Positions 60,001 to 63,515 of a stretch of DNA of 64,000 bases are shown here, piece by piece. Origin of the DNA: Mactra quadrangularis (Eukaryota; Mollusca; Bivalvia; Venerida; Mactridae). A program made the translations under genes and the position numbers. Position 1 is the first letter of the stretch; every line of letters begins with the position of its first letter. The notes under the pieces were generated by a model. It was not told the DNA's origin, did no database searches, and saw only the letters and a list, made by a program, of their open reading frames with translations. The stretch covers positions 43,733,883-43,797,882 of the forward strand of contig CM046298.1 in assembly GCA_025267735.1 (NCBI GenBank), in the 5' to 3' direction.

Positions 60001-62423
60001 TATTTAAAAGAAAAGGTATTTAAGATTGATTGATTTCAAATTGGCATTAAAAAATAAGGGTTAAATCCAAGTAATCCAAGTGATTGGACCTAGCTATTTG
60101 AAGAGTATGCAAAGGGAAATAACTGACTGATGTCCTTTATATTTCTTTGTGTATGAATTCTGTGGATTTACTTAGATGATTTTTTTGTTGAACGAAAAAG
60201 TTTATATTTGTCATGAAAATTAATTTTCTATGATACCAGCAATACAGTAAACTTTGATAATAAGACTACTGGGTTAGTTGTTATTGTTATGAGGTCCCAA
60301 TGTTATATCTTTACAAGAAAATCTTACAATGAAATACAGGGTAATTTTGAGATCTCCTTTAATGACATTTTGAAAAACTGTTTTTTTTTGCTGTTTTTAT
60401 AATGATTTTGTGAAAAGAATTTTTTTTCAAAATAATTATTTCAATTTTTCAAAATACTATGATTACAATTTCTGAAATAATTATTTCGATATTTCAAATA
60501 ATTATTTCATTCTTTCGAAAAAAAATCCCCCTAAACATTTTCTACTTTTGGTTTAAACTGAATTTTGTTGTAAGATTTGTTGTAAAAGAAACCAATCAAG
60601 TGCAAAAGTACAGCTGGCATCTTAATGTCAGTCAGTCTTAACTATTTAAATGAATAATGGAAAATTTTAGTAGAAAGCACCTTGCAAATGGTCCTCAACT
60701 CTTATTTGGAAAGTGTAGCAATGCTCCAGAGTGATCTTCTCTTTCCTCGGAGAACATAAGGGGCCATGTTTGGTCTGTTACAGGGTCATAACTGCATGTT
60801 AAAGGCCGTGTTTGCATAAACTTGCATGAAATACCAATGTATATTTCATTCTAACAATCTATAGTTGAGACCTTTGCATGTAATATAACATTCTATATAT
60901 GTATGATTATAGGACCAATTTGCATGGTTATATCTTTGTTGTCCAGCGATAAGTAAGCTCAACTATGAACCCAATCTTTTTGATTTGTTTCTTTGTTGCC
61001 CCAGATCATGTTCTTTCATGAAACATTGACAATAGTGTTGACTTATTGTGAAAGGGTAAGTAAGTACTGGTGAAAGGAGGAACCACAGAAAGGTGGTTTG
61101 GTAAATTGAGTAAAATGAGGATAAATGGAGTTAAATCCCAGCTAGCTAATTGAAATGTCAGTACAGAACTAGTCCATTTACTTGTAAATAAGAAGTATGA
61201 AGACTATGTTTGCTAACCTAGCAATATGAAGGTTATAAGACACATATGCTCAAACCTAAGTTAGGGGTAAATTAGTAATAACATTAACTTGGACAATACT
61301 TGGATATATGAAATTATGTTATAACATGACATTGGGTATCTGAGAAAGTATTTTTATAATATATACATGGTCAATGCTATAACTATTGTTTCAATGGTCA
61401 TTTTTAACATAATAGTAGGAGCAGTGGTCCAGTGGTAGGACGCGGCCTAGGGATCGAGAGGTCCCGGGTTCGATCCCCACTATGGGCACTAATTTCCTAG
61501 AGCAAGAAATTAACCTACAATTGTTCCACTCCAATTGATCGCCTGCCTGAGGGGGATTTCAGAACCCAGGAGTTATCGTACAAGTTCGAAAGTAGACTGA
61601 ACATGTAGATGAAAGAAGACTTATAACTCCACTTTAACTTTAAACTAACTTTAACATGACTTATTAGCCTATTTAACAAAAGTTACATTTTGTCCCACAA
61701 ACAAGCTGCTATTGTTAGATTTACTTGATGGAGCATACTTTAACATCCCTGATTTAATACACAATATTTGTCTAACAATGTACCACTGACAGGTGAATAA
61801 AGTAGACCAATAACAAAACAGCACATGGTTATGTTTTTGGGGTAAACGGTTTGCTATGTATAGTTCGAACAAAAAAAAAACACTATTTATAATAACAATA
61901 CAATGAACTAATTCACGAGGAGGGATGCTCAAGGTGACCATAACATGAACAATTGTGATATGTTTTATGATTGTCTTAGTTGTTGGTGTAATAAAAAGCG
62001 TTTTACCATTACAAGCATGATTTACCAAGTGGTGGTGGTTTATCCGCCATGCTAATTTTGTTAAAATGAATTCCACAAATTTTATTTTCAATACTGTCTA
62101 CCCCTGAAATGGATTGTCTCATTTTTAATGTTTACCTAAACACGTTTTGTTTTTTGTACGCACTATAAATGGAAAGTCATACTGGGAATGGTCAATTGTG
62201 ACTATTTTGCAAATTCTGTGACCTGTAGAGTTCAAATTGCCTTAATTTATATTTTTTCACATGTTTATATTTCAGAAGGAACCTAAACATTCCACTCTAC
62301 CTGCAGATGGGAGAACTAAACAAAATTTAAGTGGTTCTAAGAAAAGTTGGCATCTTTGGTGAATCAAGAAAACATTTAACATTTATAACAATCTTACAGA
62401 TGTCGTTAATTTTCTATAATAAA
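17878..62423 (+). CDS. TAPP-type tandem PH-domain adaptor (PLEKHA1/PLEKHA2-like), whole gene
   Basis: Twelve exons on the + strand give a continuous frame: coding 17920-18054, 19118-19177, 21344-21389, 29204-29301, 29742-29831, 32684-32773 (or up to 33340), 34977-35045, 36466-36527, 38237-38303, 39111-39188, 45235-45330, 62276-62362. PH domain 1 spans residues ~8-110, a linker holds the conserved SRTEIAGGV block, PH domain 2 spans ~160-260, and a polar tail follows. The order NLP..ISK, SRTEI-GGV, GYxVKQGAV and NWKKRYF is that of vertebrate TAPP1/TAPP2, whose second PH domain binds PI(3,4)P2 at the plasma membrane; its basic K...K-x-R-Y-F signature is present here. Length is 325 residues with one exon-6 unit (human TAPP1 is about 400). 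The last residues (SWHLW) lack the PDZ-binding end known from vertebrate TAPPs. AATAAA lies at 62418. Confidence 0.93.
17901..17927 (+). promoter_or_regulatory. Overlapping upstream ORF in the TAPP 5' UTR
   Basis: ATG at 17901 encodes eight codons and stops at TGA 17925-17927, in another frame and overlapping the main start at 17920. Such overlapping frames usually reduce initiation at the main ATG (established principle; effect here inferred). Confidence 0.6.
18074..18533. mobile_element. 460-bp hAT-like MITE, copy 1
   Basis: TAGGGCTG at the left and CAGCCCTA at the right, with exact 8-bp duplication AATATATT (18066-18073 and 18534-18541). Internal blocks include GATTCACGAATCG and CGATTTCGGA. 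A 460-bp copy in reverse orientation is at 36632-37091. It begins 20 bp after the exon 1 donor. Confidence 0.9.
18648..18810 (+). repeat. Tandem pair of ~40-bp segments 121 bp apart
   Basis: TGTAAACTGTCATGTTTGTxCAGAAATTATTCTxACCT occurs at 18648 and again at 18769. Confidence 0.75.
19118..19177 (+). CDS. TAPP exon 2 (20 codons, PH domain 1)
   Basis: Acceptor TTTCAG, donor GTAAGT, phase 0 at both ends. It reads NLP...CQVIELNMISK, the NLP-x-(n)-I-x-L-x-x-ISK segment of TAPP PH domain 1 (strands 3-4). Confidence 0.9.
19350..19800 (-). mobile_element. Family A SINE interrupted by a LINE fragment
   Basis: 19350-19386 (TTTTGTTGGGTTTAAAxACACAGCAACACACTGTA) and 19735-19800 (TAGGTCATATxACGAGTCAGTCAACCTACTCA) are adjacent blocks of the SINE at 37595-37902. 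Between them sit about 350 bp of LINE 3' end. Confidence 0.75.
19387..19734 (+). mobile_element. 5'-truncated non-LTR retrotransposon 3' end
   Basis: The frame 19389-19532 reads ...SLAYSGSVIWNEIPLNIR..., the YSG-x-x-x-WNxLP-x-x-IR tail found at the C-terminus of CR1/jockey-like reverse transcriptases, then TAA. A 3' UTR follows and ends AATAAAGTCTTTATTATTATTG, a short repeat tail like those of non-LTR elements. Confidence 0.8.
20520..21112. repeat. 52-bp minisatellite, about 11.4 copies
   Basis: ATGCTC recurs at exact 52-bp steps from 20523 to 21095. The unit pairs two similar halves: GCTCCGGCGGAGTTCTATTAA and GCTCCGGCGGGGCCTATTTTAA, itself a diverged 26-bp dimer. GC-rich in an AT-rich intron, ending about 230 bp before TAPP exon 3. 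Confidence 0.95.
21344..21389 (+). CDS. TAPP exon 3 (46 nt, PH domain 1)
   Basis: Acceptor CTTTGTAG, donor GTAAGT. It reads VSDARKTKPKAKYCF and leaves one base, completed by exon 4 to cysteine. It matches the VSDATKxxPKAxFCF segment of TAPP proteins. Confidence 0.9.
21390..23090. other. Intron sequence, AT-rich, no gene recognised
   Basis: No coding homology seen. Possible remnants: GCTCACATACTCGCAAAATGCGAG near 21900 and TAAAATCAACTCGCAAAAA near 22205 resemble the ends of the 30869-32064 foldback. A 30-bp hairpin around CAACGA/TCGTTG lies at 22850-22885. Confidence 0.4.
23095..23215. mobile_element. Short GGTTGAGTTGTC-family element, copy 1
   Basis: GAGACAACTCAAT...CAAATTGAGTTGTCC...CGGGTTGAGTTGTC, then TTAGCTAACAGTAGTTACTGAAC. 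The same order occurs at 27745-27945 and 44205-44400, and the 12-bp core is shared with the 4.8-kb element. Confidence 0.65.
23772..24047 (+). mobile_element. tRNA-derived SINE, family B
   Basis: The head GGGGTCGATAGCGCAGTTCG with B box GGTTCGAATCCCACCC is followed by CCTTCCATGA, GATTAGATAATATGGA, GGTGAGTACTGGTTATAGAC and ATTGTGTTGACATGGCGTTAA, with an A-rich tail. Near-identical organisation to 34460-34764. Confidence 0.85.
24395..26456. mobile_element. 2.06-kb insertion with imperfect TIRs and GTCCCGTACGTTA motifs
   Basis: It splits a dispersed repeat that is whole at 3165-3440. Ends TTATACGACTCAATCCCAA and the inverse of GTATGACTCATTCCCACTTA are similar; TAA flanks both sides (24392-24394, 26457-26459), the length expected of PIF/Harbinger insertions. 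GTCCCGTACGTTA stands at 24950, 25306, 25668 and 26051, with GTCCCGTTCGTTA at 25861 and shorter CTCGTACGTTA at 24973 and 25685. No transposase recognised. The 90-codon frame at 26122 has no recognised domain. Confidence 0.6.
26610..27575. other. Intron sequence without recognised content
   Basis: AT-rich sequence. A repeated word ATGCC(G/A)CCATAACA / TAAGCCAGCATAACA (27100-27305) hints at an old repeat. Nothing coding. Confidence 0.4.
27577..27668 (-). mobile_element. SINE family B head fragment
   Basis: On the - strand it reads GTAGTGCAGTTGGTAACGCTCC and a B box GGTTCGAATCCCATCCGGGG; the body is missing. Confidence 0.6.
27745..27945. mobile_element. Short GGTTGAGTTGTC-family element, copy 2
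   Basis: CCCTGAACGTTCCGAA and TAATGTTAGGGTCGGGACAA at the left, GGTTGAGTTGTTCC, GTAACATTCGCTAACAGTCG at the right. Five or six inverted and direct GGTTGAGTTGTC-like words lie between. Confidence 0.7.
27946..29110. other. Intron sequence without recognised gene
   Basis: AT-rich. A fragment at 28865-28925 (CCCTAAACGTTCCAAAACG) resembles the left end of the GGTTGAGTTGTC elements. GGATCCGCCCATG at 29131-29143 matches the end of the 281-bp MITE family. Confidence 0.4.
29204..29301 (+). CDS. TAPP exon 4 (end of PH domain 1)
   Basis: Acceptor TTATTCCAG, donor GTAAGT, entering in phase 1. It reads ITHAGDQFYIEANSEYEMF then QWIEQLNEACKIS: strands 6-7 and the C-terminal helix with the near-invariant PH-domain tryptophan. 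Confidence 0.92.
29590..29720 (-). mobile_element. tRNA-derived SINE, family C
   Basis: On the - strand: GTAGGAGCAGCGGTCCAGAGG, TAAGACGCACACTTAGG, B-box-like GTGATCAAACCCCACTAGG, then TTTCCTTGAGCA. Its head ends about 20 bp before the exon 5 acceptor. Confidence 0.75.
29742..29831 (+). CDS. TAPP exon 5 (inter-PH linker)
   Basis: Acceptor ATTTCCAG, donor GTATGT, 30 codons, phase 0. It contains LNSRTEIAGGVIV; vertebrate TAPPs have YRTDIVGGVPI at the same place between the PH domains. Confidence 0.92.
29857..30108 (+). mobile_element. tRNA-derived SINE, family A
   Basis: GCCCGCCCGGCTAGCTCAGT head (A box), family body and an AAACCCAACAAACAAAC tail. It starts 26 bp after the exon 5 donor. Confidence 0.85.
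30350..30612. mobile_element. GGATCC/G-tract MITE, second copy, truncated
   Basis: GGTGGATCCAGGATTTTT, a run of 22 G (30366-30387), three GGGTCCGAACTTTTCTAG repeats, then the body of 6031-6311 in reverse complement (TGCAACATATTGATAATAAA...). It stops before the far terminus. Confidence 0.75.
30869..32064. mobile_element. 1.2-kb foldback-type element
   Basis: About 200 bp at each end form an imperfect inverted repeat: CAGGGGTGTAAAATACAACT at the left and the inverse of CAGGTATGTTAAAATCAACT at the right; also CGATGTCCTATCATTGACAG at about 31040 mirrored at about 31890. The centre is AT-rich without coding homology. No target duplication found. Confidence 0.7.
32365..32450. repeat. Fragment of the GGATCC/G-tract MITE
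   Basis: GGACAGGTACAAATTTTCCA, then TTCTAGGGGGGGTCTGGACC and a 14-C tract, matching one end of 6031-6311. Confidence 0.65.
32684..33340 (+). CDS. TAPP exon 6, amplified exon with eight donor-bearing units
   Basis: Acceptor TTTACAG at 32683. The first copy ends at 32773 (donor GTAAGT) and reads ...DLPALSLPSYISGYAVKQGAV, matching the GYCVKQGAV first strand of PH domain 2. Spliced to exon 7 it gives KQGAV-RKNWKKRYF, the vertebrate arrangement. The following seven 81-bp copies repeat this segment; intron-derived bases between them read VSIDFID with no stop. Any donor keeps phase 0, so residues added are 27 per extra unit (up to 189). The last unit always gives a normal first strand next to exon 7, so longer forms would carry a repeated linker in front of PH2. 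Confidence 0.85.
32711..33348 (+). repeat. 81-bp in-frame tandem array, eight copies
   Basis: Units start at 32711 and every 81 bp to 33278; the eighth ends shortly after its GTAAGTAT. Two variant classes exist: CTTCCTAT...GTTAAACA (units 1, 4, 6) and CATCATAT...GTCAAGCA (3, 5, 7); units 2 and 8 mix them. Classes alternate in 162-bp pairs. Unit 2 alone has ATAAGT instead of the GTAAGT donor. Confidence 0.97.
33445..33670. repeat. Dispersed repeat with CCCCCGCTTCGAAGAAGAGG hairpin
   Basis: TATACCCCCGCTTCGAAGAA and GAGGGGGGTATA form a short hairpin, followed by GTCCGCGCGTTTGTGCGTCCGTCCG. I recall similar sequences as dispersed repeats in mollusc genomes; not checked. Confidence 0.4.
33780..34165. 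repeat. 24-bp minisatellite, about 16 copies
   Basis: Unit CCCCTATTCTCAAAATAAGC plus ACCG (AACATCG variants). A - strand open frame of 106 codons across it (LILRIGAV octamers) exists only because 24 is a multiple of three. Confidence 0.95.
34460..34764 (+). mobile_element. tRNA-derived SINE, family B, full copy with 12-bp target duplication
   Basis: ATAGTTCACTGT is repeated exactly at 34448-34459 and 34765-34776. The tRNA head is GGGTCGATAGCGCAGTTGG, with GGTTCGAATCCCACCCGGGG B box, the family body as at 23772, and a (A)nT tail. The clean duplication implies a fairly recent insertion. Confidence 0.92.
34977..35045 (+). CDS. TAPP exon 7 (PH domain 2, basic motif)
   Basis: Acceptor CTATTTCAG, donor GTATAT, 23 codons, phase 0. 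RKNWKKRYFLL then DGLMYFK: the K-x-R-Y-F part of the phosphoinositide-binding loop/strand 2 seen in TAPP PH2. Confidence 0.93.
35046..36254. other. Intron sequence, no gene recognised
   Basis: Low-complexity AT-rich sequence. GGGCTxGTAAAAxTATTTT words at 35470-35510 and a GGGCGTCCGGTGTCGTTAAC block at 35940 look like old repeat ends. Confidence 0.4.
36255..36420 (-). mobile_element. tRNA-derived SINE, family C
   Basis: On the - strand: GTCTAGTGATAGGACGCACAC, CAAGAGGTCACAGGTTCAAA, CCTCACTAGG, and GTTTTAAATGGGTACTGTGA (the CAGGTGTAAATGGGTACC block of 63517). Its head lies 45 bp before the exon 8 acceptor. Confidence 0.75.
36466..36527 (+). CDS. TAPP exon 8 (PH domain 2)
   Basis: Acceptor TATTGCAG; donor GTTAGT after GCA-GG, phase 2. 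It reads DKEPIKTIPLTEITEAKLVA, matching KEPLRVIPLKEV in TAPP1. Confidence 0.92.
36632..37091. mobile_element. 460-bp hAT-like MITE, copy 2 (reverse orientation)
   Basis: Same length and content as 18074-18533 in reverse complement, ends TGGGGCTG / CAGCCCTA. Flanks are an 18-bp near-duplicate (CTATTTTGGGTCTGAGAG before, CTATTCTGGGTCTGAGAG after) rather than a simple 8-bp duplication. Confidence 0.88.
37595..37902 (-). mobile_element. tRNA-derived SINE, family A
   Basis: Full family A element in reverse: GTTTGTTTGTTGGGTTTAA tail, body, and head with CCAACTGAGCTAGCC. Confidence 0.88.
38237..38303 (+). CDS. TAPP exon 9 (PH domain 2)
   Basis: Acceptor ATTTTACAG, donor GTGAGG; enters in phase 2, leaves in phase 0. 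RQNLFEVCTADRNYNIQ aligns with RDNLFEIVTTSRTFYVQ of TAPP1. Confidence 0.92.
38313..38660 (-). mobile_element. Dispersed ~370-bp repeat, copy 2
   Basis: Reverse complement of 5165-5550, beginning about 20 bp after the exon 9 donor. Confidence 0.75.
38790..38955. repeat. Dispersed repeat ending CAGCGCTTTGATT
   Basis: Same family as 17540-17700. Confidence 0.5.
39111..39188 (+). CDS. TAPP exon 10 (PH domain 2 C-terminal helix)
   Basis: Acceptor GTATTTCAG, donor GTAAGT, 26 codons, phase 0. It reads CDTLTESENWISQINKYAKP, with the PH-domain tryptophan, aligning with ADSPEEMHSWIKAV of TAPP1. Confidence 0.9.
39327..39654. repeat. Two adjacent hairpins with CGTCCAATA motifs
   Basis: 39327-39402 forms an imperfect hairpin (CGTCCAATATA / TATTGGACGG). 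39491-39654 forms a much stronger one: arms of about 75-80 nt around a 14-nt loop, with AGCTTGAAAAGTCATATTGG perfectly mirrored. Located 140-470 bp after the exon 10 donor. Confidence 0.85.
40277..40470 (+). mobile_element. Probable degraded SINE (family C-like)
   Basis: GGCCAAGTGGTTACAATGTTGG and a TTTCCTTGAGCTAGAAA block resemble the tRNA-like head and the CCTTGAGCAAGAAA body of family C. Confidence 0.45.
40471..41950. other. Intron sequence without recognised gene
   Basis: A 41535-41605 inverted repeat (GGCTTAGCACAAAACGGTC / GACTGTTTTGTGCTAAGCC) is the only structure noted. Otherwise unremarkable AT-rich sequence. Confidence 0.45.
41955..42300 (-). mobile_element. Dispersed ~370-bp repeat, copy 3
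   Basis: Same order of blocks as 38313-38660 (CTGATTxAAACCCGATCTAAAA ... CTACAGGATATCTGTTTAC), more diverged. Confidence 0.7.
42600..42850 (+). mobile_element. Degraded SINE family B body
   Basis: GTTGATTTACCTCCATTAAAA, ATGGAGAAGTTGTTGGCCTTGT, GTAGGTGATAGTGCTAGCTATA, AAAGCTAGGTTAG, TTGGTGTTGACATGGCATTAA follow the order of 34460-34764; a TAATAATAAT stretch and about 70 bp interrupt it. Confidence 0.6.
43291..43500 (-). mobile_element. LINE-like 3' end, copy 1
   Basis: Begins AGAACAGAACAGAACATATC (inverse of a GTTCTGTTCT-type tail) then TTTTATTTTGTCACAGTTTA. A near copy is at 54248-54440. Tandem tails like this occur on L2/CR1-type LINEs (inference). Confidence 0.6.
44205..44400. mobile_element. 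Short GGTTGAGTTGTC-family element, copy 3
   Basis: CCCCGAACGTTCCAAAACA and GTAATGTTAGGTTCGG at the left; CCTAACGTTCGCTAACAGTCG and TTACTGAAC at the right; five GGTTGAGTT-type words between. Confidence 0.75.
45235..45330 (+). CDS. TAPP exon 11 (C-terminal tail)
   Basis: Acceptor CATTTCAG. Donor GTATGA after ...SSKAVW gives 32 codons, phase 0; a donor GTATGG at 45324 would remove two codons without changing frame. Composition is P/S/Q rich (YSPVTPYSQIPSQQQRPSS), fitting the disordered tails of TAPP proteins. Confidence 0.75.
45642..46017. mobile_element. 376-bp MITE, Tc1-like ends, copy 2
   Basis: Same length as 16788-17163, with CCGTACCCATCAAAAATTTG and CAAACTTTTGGTGGGTACTG ends, TA flanks. 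Confidence 0.85.
46433..46738. mobile_element. 306-bp element with CAGTGTTTATTTTC ends
   Basis: CAGTGTTTATTTTTCAGG at the left mirrored by TGAAAATAAACACTG at the right; TGTTC stands directly outside both ends. Interior is rich in TTCCCCT/GGGGC words. Confidence 0.7.
46739..47890. other. Intron sequence without recognised gene
   Basis: 47330-47520 has repeated GGTTATAA(C/A)(A/T)TA words, probably an old repeat. Nothing coding. Confidence 0.4.
47897..48235. mobile_element. 339-bp TIR element (CAGTCCCATAAA ends)
   Basis: TGCCTCAGTCCCATAAAAT at the left, TTTATGGGACTGTAGCA at the right, with GACCCGTACATGC / GTACGGGTCC as second inverted block inside. Confidence 0.65.
48812..48948. mobile_element. 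Short TIR element (GTTTGTTTGTACCG ends)
   Basis: GTTTGTTTGTACCGCATGCA at the left is mirrored by ACATCCGGTACAAACAAAG at the right. Confidence 0.5.
48950..50340. other. Intron sequence without recognised gene
   Basis: AT-rich (TTATTATAATTATTA at 49325-49365). No coding homology. 50065-50260 has an A-rich LINE-3'-end-like appearance (weak). Confidence 0.4.
50343..53082. mobile_element. 2.7-kb element: LINE reverse-transcriptase remnant between long inverted arms
   Basis: Left arm 50343-50926 is mirrored by right arm 52553-53082, starting TAGGGTTGGGCCAAT and the inverse of TAGGGGTGGGCCAAT. Shared blocks include GGAACAGTCCATTTTTTTCA, AAATTTTCTGCTACTTGTTT (inverse) and AGATCTTATATGTGATTTAA. The inner part of the left arm is already LINE coding sequence (ADYFLNKISKIRESL). 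No target duplication was found. Confidence 0.8.
50716..52440 (+). pseudogene. Decayed non-LTR reverse transcriptase
   Basis: Pieces in changing frames, in family order: linker LPTKLLKCYLQEL; ANYRPTSNLSILSKVI (50915-51121); AAFNTVDHDILFEVL (from 51307); LDCSVLQGSCLGP, then a stop; the catalytic FADD (51563-51574); SLVTSHIDYSNLILYGIS (within 51749-52147); GPMLWNKLPNGVN near the end. Several stops and frameshifts make it inactive. The CR1/L2/jockey group is likely, with subclass uncertain. Confidence 0.85.
53090..53330. repeat. Dispersed repeat with GTGCACAAGAACCAT block, second copy
   Basis: Shares TTCAAxxTAC...GACTTAAAACTT, GATGGATAGxTxTCAT, GTGCACAAGAACCATAA and ATTGCCCTTTGTT with 6480-6720. 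Confidence 0.5.
53331..54247. other. Intron sequence without recognised gene
   Basis: AT-rich; nothing coding or clearly repetitive recognised. Confidence 0.4.
54248..54440 (-). mobile_element. LINE-like 3' end, copy 2
   Basis: AGAACAGAACAGAACATATC onward matches 43291-43500 for about 190 bp, to the GGGGATGGTGGTGCAAAAA block. Confidence 0.6.
54460..55826. other. Intron sequence without recognised gene
   Basis: AT-rich. 55140-55220 (GGGAGAAGAAATCAAATGTGTG...GATCTCCTGCTAGCAAGTTAG) may be a tRNA-derived SINE remnant in reverse; not secure. Confidence 0.35.
55835..56162 (+). mobile_element. tRNA-derived SINE, family A, full-length copy with target duplication
   Basis: CTAGTGCA is repeated at 55827-55834 and 56163-56170. 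The head carries A box TAGCTCAGTTGGTAGCAC and B box GGCTCGATTCCC, with 5' CGCCCGG pairing to CCGGGCGG. The body ends CGTTATATGACCTTATATGTG and GCTACGGCGTTAAACC with an (AAAC)n tail. It is the best copy of the family in the window. Confidence 0.93.
56216..56439. mobile_element. 224-bp MITE with GTTTGCCCTTTACCGACC ends
   Basis: An 18-bp perfect inverted pair at 56216-56233 and 56422-56439. Inner GGGTTGGGTCGGTAGG and GAGTCGGCGGC. It lies 45 bp after the SINE's target duplication. Confidence 0.85.
56440..57490. other. Intron sequence without recognised gene
   Basis: AT-rich sequence; nothing recognised. Confidence 0.4.
57500..57868. mobile_element. Possible TIR element (TGTAACATAGTA / TACTACGTTACA)
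   Basis: CCGGTTGTAACATAGTAG at the left and CTTACTACGTTACACGGG at the right are an imperfect inverted pair about 370 bp apart. Inside, GAGTCGCCCACCGCACAACAATG is the only GC-rich patch. Confidence 0.45.
57885..58045. mobile_element. Palindromic GTGCATACATTAACC-family element, copy 1
   Basis: TCAACTATCAATAGTGCATAC and ATTAACCCCCCTGATTTAAA are mirrored by GTGAGGTTAATGTATG and CCACTGACATTTGA. Further copies at 59495-59605 and about 61722-61805. Confidence 0.7.
58745..59125. mobile_element. Inverted-repeat element carrying three TGACGTCA sites
   Basis: ATATTCGTCAACTTTGG mirrored by AAGGTTGACGAATATTC; GTGAGCTCAGAAAACAT / GTCATTTTCTGAGTTCAC; TTCTTTCATGCTTA / AAGCATGAAAGAAA. TGACGTCA occurs at 58960-58967, 58982-58989 and 59004-59011, exactly 22 bp apart. 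It is followed by a TGAAAATATAA / TTAATATTTTCA palindrome. Confidence 0.75.
58960..59011. promoter_or_regulatory. Three perfect CRE palindromes at 22-bp spacing
   Basis: TGACGTCA is the consensus full cAMP-response element bound by CREB/ATF bZIP dimers (established). Three perfect copies in 52 bp within a repeat inside the last TAPP intron could bind cooperatively. Function is not shown by sequence alone. Confidence 0.5.
59495..59605. mobile_element. Palindromic GTGCATACATTAACC-family element, copy 2
   Basis: TCAACTGTTAGTGGTGCATAC mirrored by TTCATGCACCAATGACAGTTGA. Confidence 0.7.
59610..61415. other. Intron sequence without recognised gene
   Basis: AT-rich with AATAATTATTTC words at 60420-60510. 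61040-61140 (GTGAAAGGGTAAGTAAGTACTGGTG) may be a decayed SINE family B body. Confidence 0.4.
61418..61610 (+). mobile_element. tRNA-derived SINE, family C
   Basis: GGAGCAGTGGTCCAGTGGTA (A box), GAGAGGTCCCGGGTTCGATC (B box), then CCTAGAGCAAGAAATTAAC. The head still resembles a whole tRNA, but the shared body with 63517 and 29590 shows it is a SINE. Confidence 0.82.
61722..61805. mobile_element. Palindromic GTGCATACATTAACC-family element, copy 3 (short)
   Basis: GGAGCATACTTTAACATCCC and CTGATTTAATAC, mirrored by TGTACCACTGACAGGTGA; the middle is shorter than in the other copies. Confidence 0.55.
62276..62362 (+). CDS. TAPP exon 12 (last coding exon)
   Basis: Acceptor TATATTTCAG; 28 codons then TGA 62360-62362, phase 0 from exon 11. 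It reads KEPKHSTLPADGRTKQNLSG then SKKSWHLW. It is 17 kb from exon 11, so a missed exon between is possible. The assignment rests on phase, the acceptor and the near poly(A) signal; the tail itself has no family signature. Confidence 0.7.
   Translation, partial: KEPKHSTLPADGRTKQNLSGSKKSWHLW
62418..62423 (+). terminator. Poly(A) signal AATAAA of the TAPP gene
   Basis: AATAAA 56 bp after the stop codon, followed by GT/T-rich sequence (TGTGTCAGTGTATGTCATTGTTTG). Confidence 0.65.
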
Positions 62424-62522
62424 ATTATGTGTCAGTGTATGTCATTGTTTGTATTAAGATAATGAATTATATTATAGATTGTGAGAAATATTAAACTTAG
62501 TGACTGAGAAACATACTAAAAT

Positions 62523-62883
62523 ATGGAAAGCCATTCTGCCATTCCAATTGCAATTTGCTAAATGACATTTGCTAATGACAAATGCGAAATGTGATTTGCG
62601 AAATGACATTTGCTTATGAGTATTGTGAAATGCAATTTGAGAAATGCCAATTGCAATTTGCTAAATGACATTTGCTAATGATAAATGCGAAATGCAGTTT
62701 ACTACCTAGATCTACCTTCCTGGAAGGCAGCGGTCTGATTAATGGCGTAAATTGTTCTAAAATAACCTTGTGCCAATAAGCATTTCGCAATAATCATTAG
62801 CAAATGTCATTTCACATTTGTCATTTTGCAAATAGCAATTCTCATAGCAGGTTAGCTATTCGCATGGCAGAATGGCGTTCCAT
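62523..62883. mobile_element. 361-bp MITE with 8-bp target duplication and internal ATTTGC repeats
   Basis: ATGGAAAGCCATTCTGCCAT at the left is mirrored with one mismatch at the right; ACTAAAAT is repeated exactly at 62515-62522 and 62884-62891. The left half holds many GCAATTTGC / GACATTTGCTAATGA / AATGCGAAATG words, mirrored in the right half. The hAT superfamily is likely from the 8-bp duplication. Confidence 0.9.
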
Positions 62884-62891
62884 ACTAAAAT

Positions 62892-63515
62892 TATCTGTAC
62901 TGTAAACTAACTAAGTGGGCAAAATTTTATGAATGAAATATTCATATTTTACAATTGTATGTCAATTTGCACTAAAATTGTCATTTTTAGAACACTGCTT
63001 CACTGCTGCTAAATGTATCTGAACAATTTTAACCATTTCATTCTATGACCTCATCAGATAAAGTCCTCCCAATAACTGAAGATTCATAGAAAGAAATTTC
63101 ATTATCAAATCCCGGAAGATGGGAATTATTTAAGAAAACTTTATCAACTTCTACTTTTTTTTGATGTTTTGGATCGAGTACTCTAAAACCTAGGCCCAAG
63201 CAGACGCTTAACAAAATTCCGGTAAGGCATGGCCTAAATGACCTTCAAAATCAATGATCTTAATGTAACAGAATGATCTTAACATAAGGAACTTCTTCAT
63301 CTCAAATTAAATATTTAGAACTAAGAATTATCAAAAATTGCATGATTTTTCAACGATCAAGGTAAACTCTAAAAATTGTCTCAGCACCAATTGTTATATG
63401 TTGCCACAGCTAGTTTTTACTGCTTACTGTGTTATTGTTTGAGGTTCTTATTTATTATTTTAAAGTTGTTGTTTTTCCCAATCAATGAAGTCACATTTAA
63501 TGTTTATACTTACGT
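62892..63515. other. Intergenic sequence without recognised gene
   Basis: AT-rich; nothing coding recognised. Confidence 0.4.

Noticed and set aside
61418..61490. tRNA gene with GGTTCGATCC arm
   Set aside because: The tRNA-like part is followed by the same body as 63516 and 29590 (reverse), so it is a SINE head.
61669..62091. 140-codon minus-strand frame
   Set aside because: Overlaps a palindromic repeat at its C-terminal end and the last TAPP intron; no recognisable domain.
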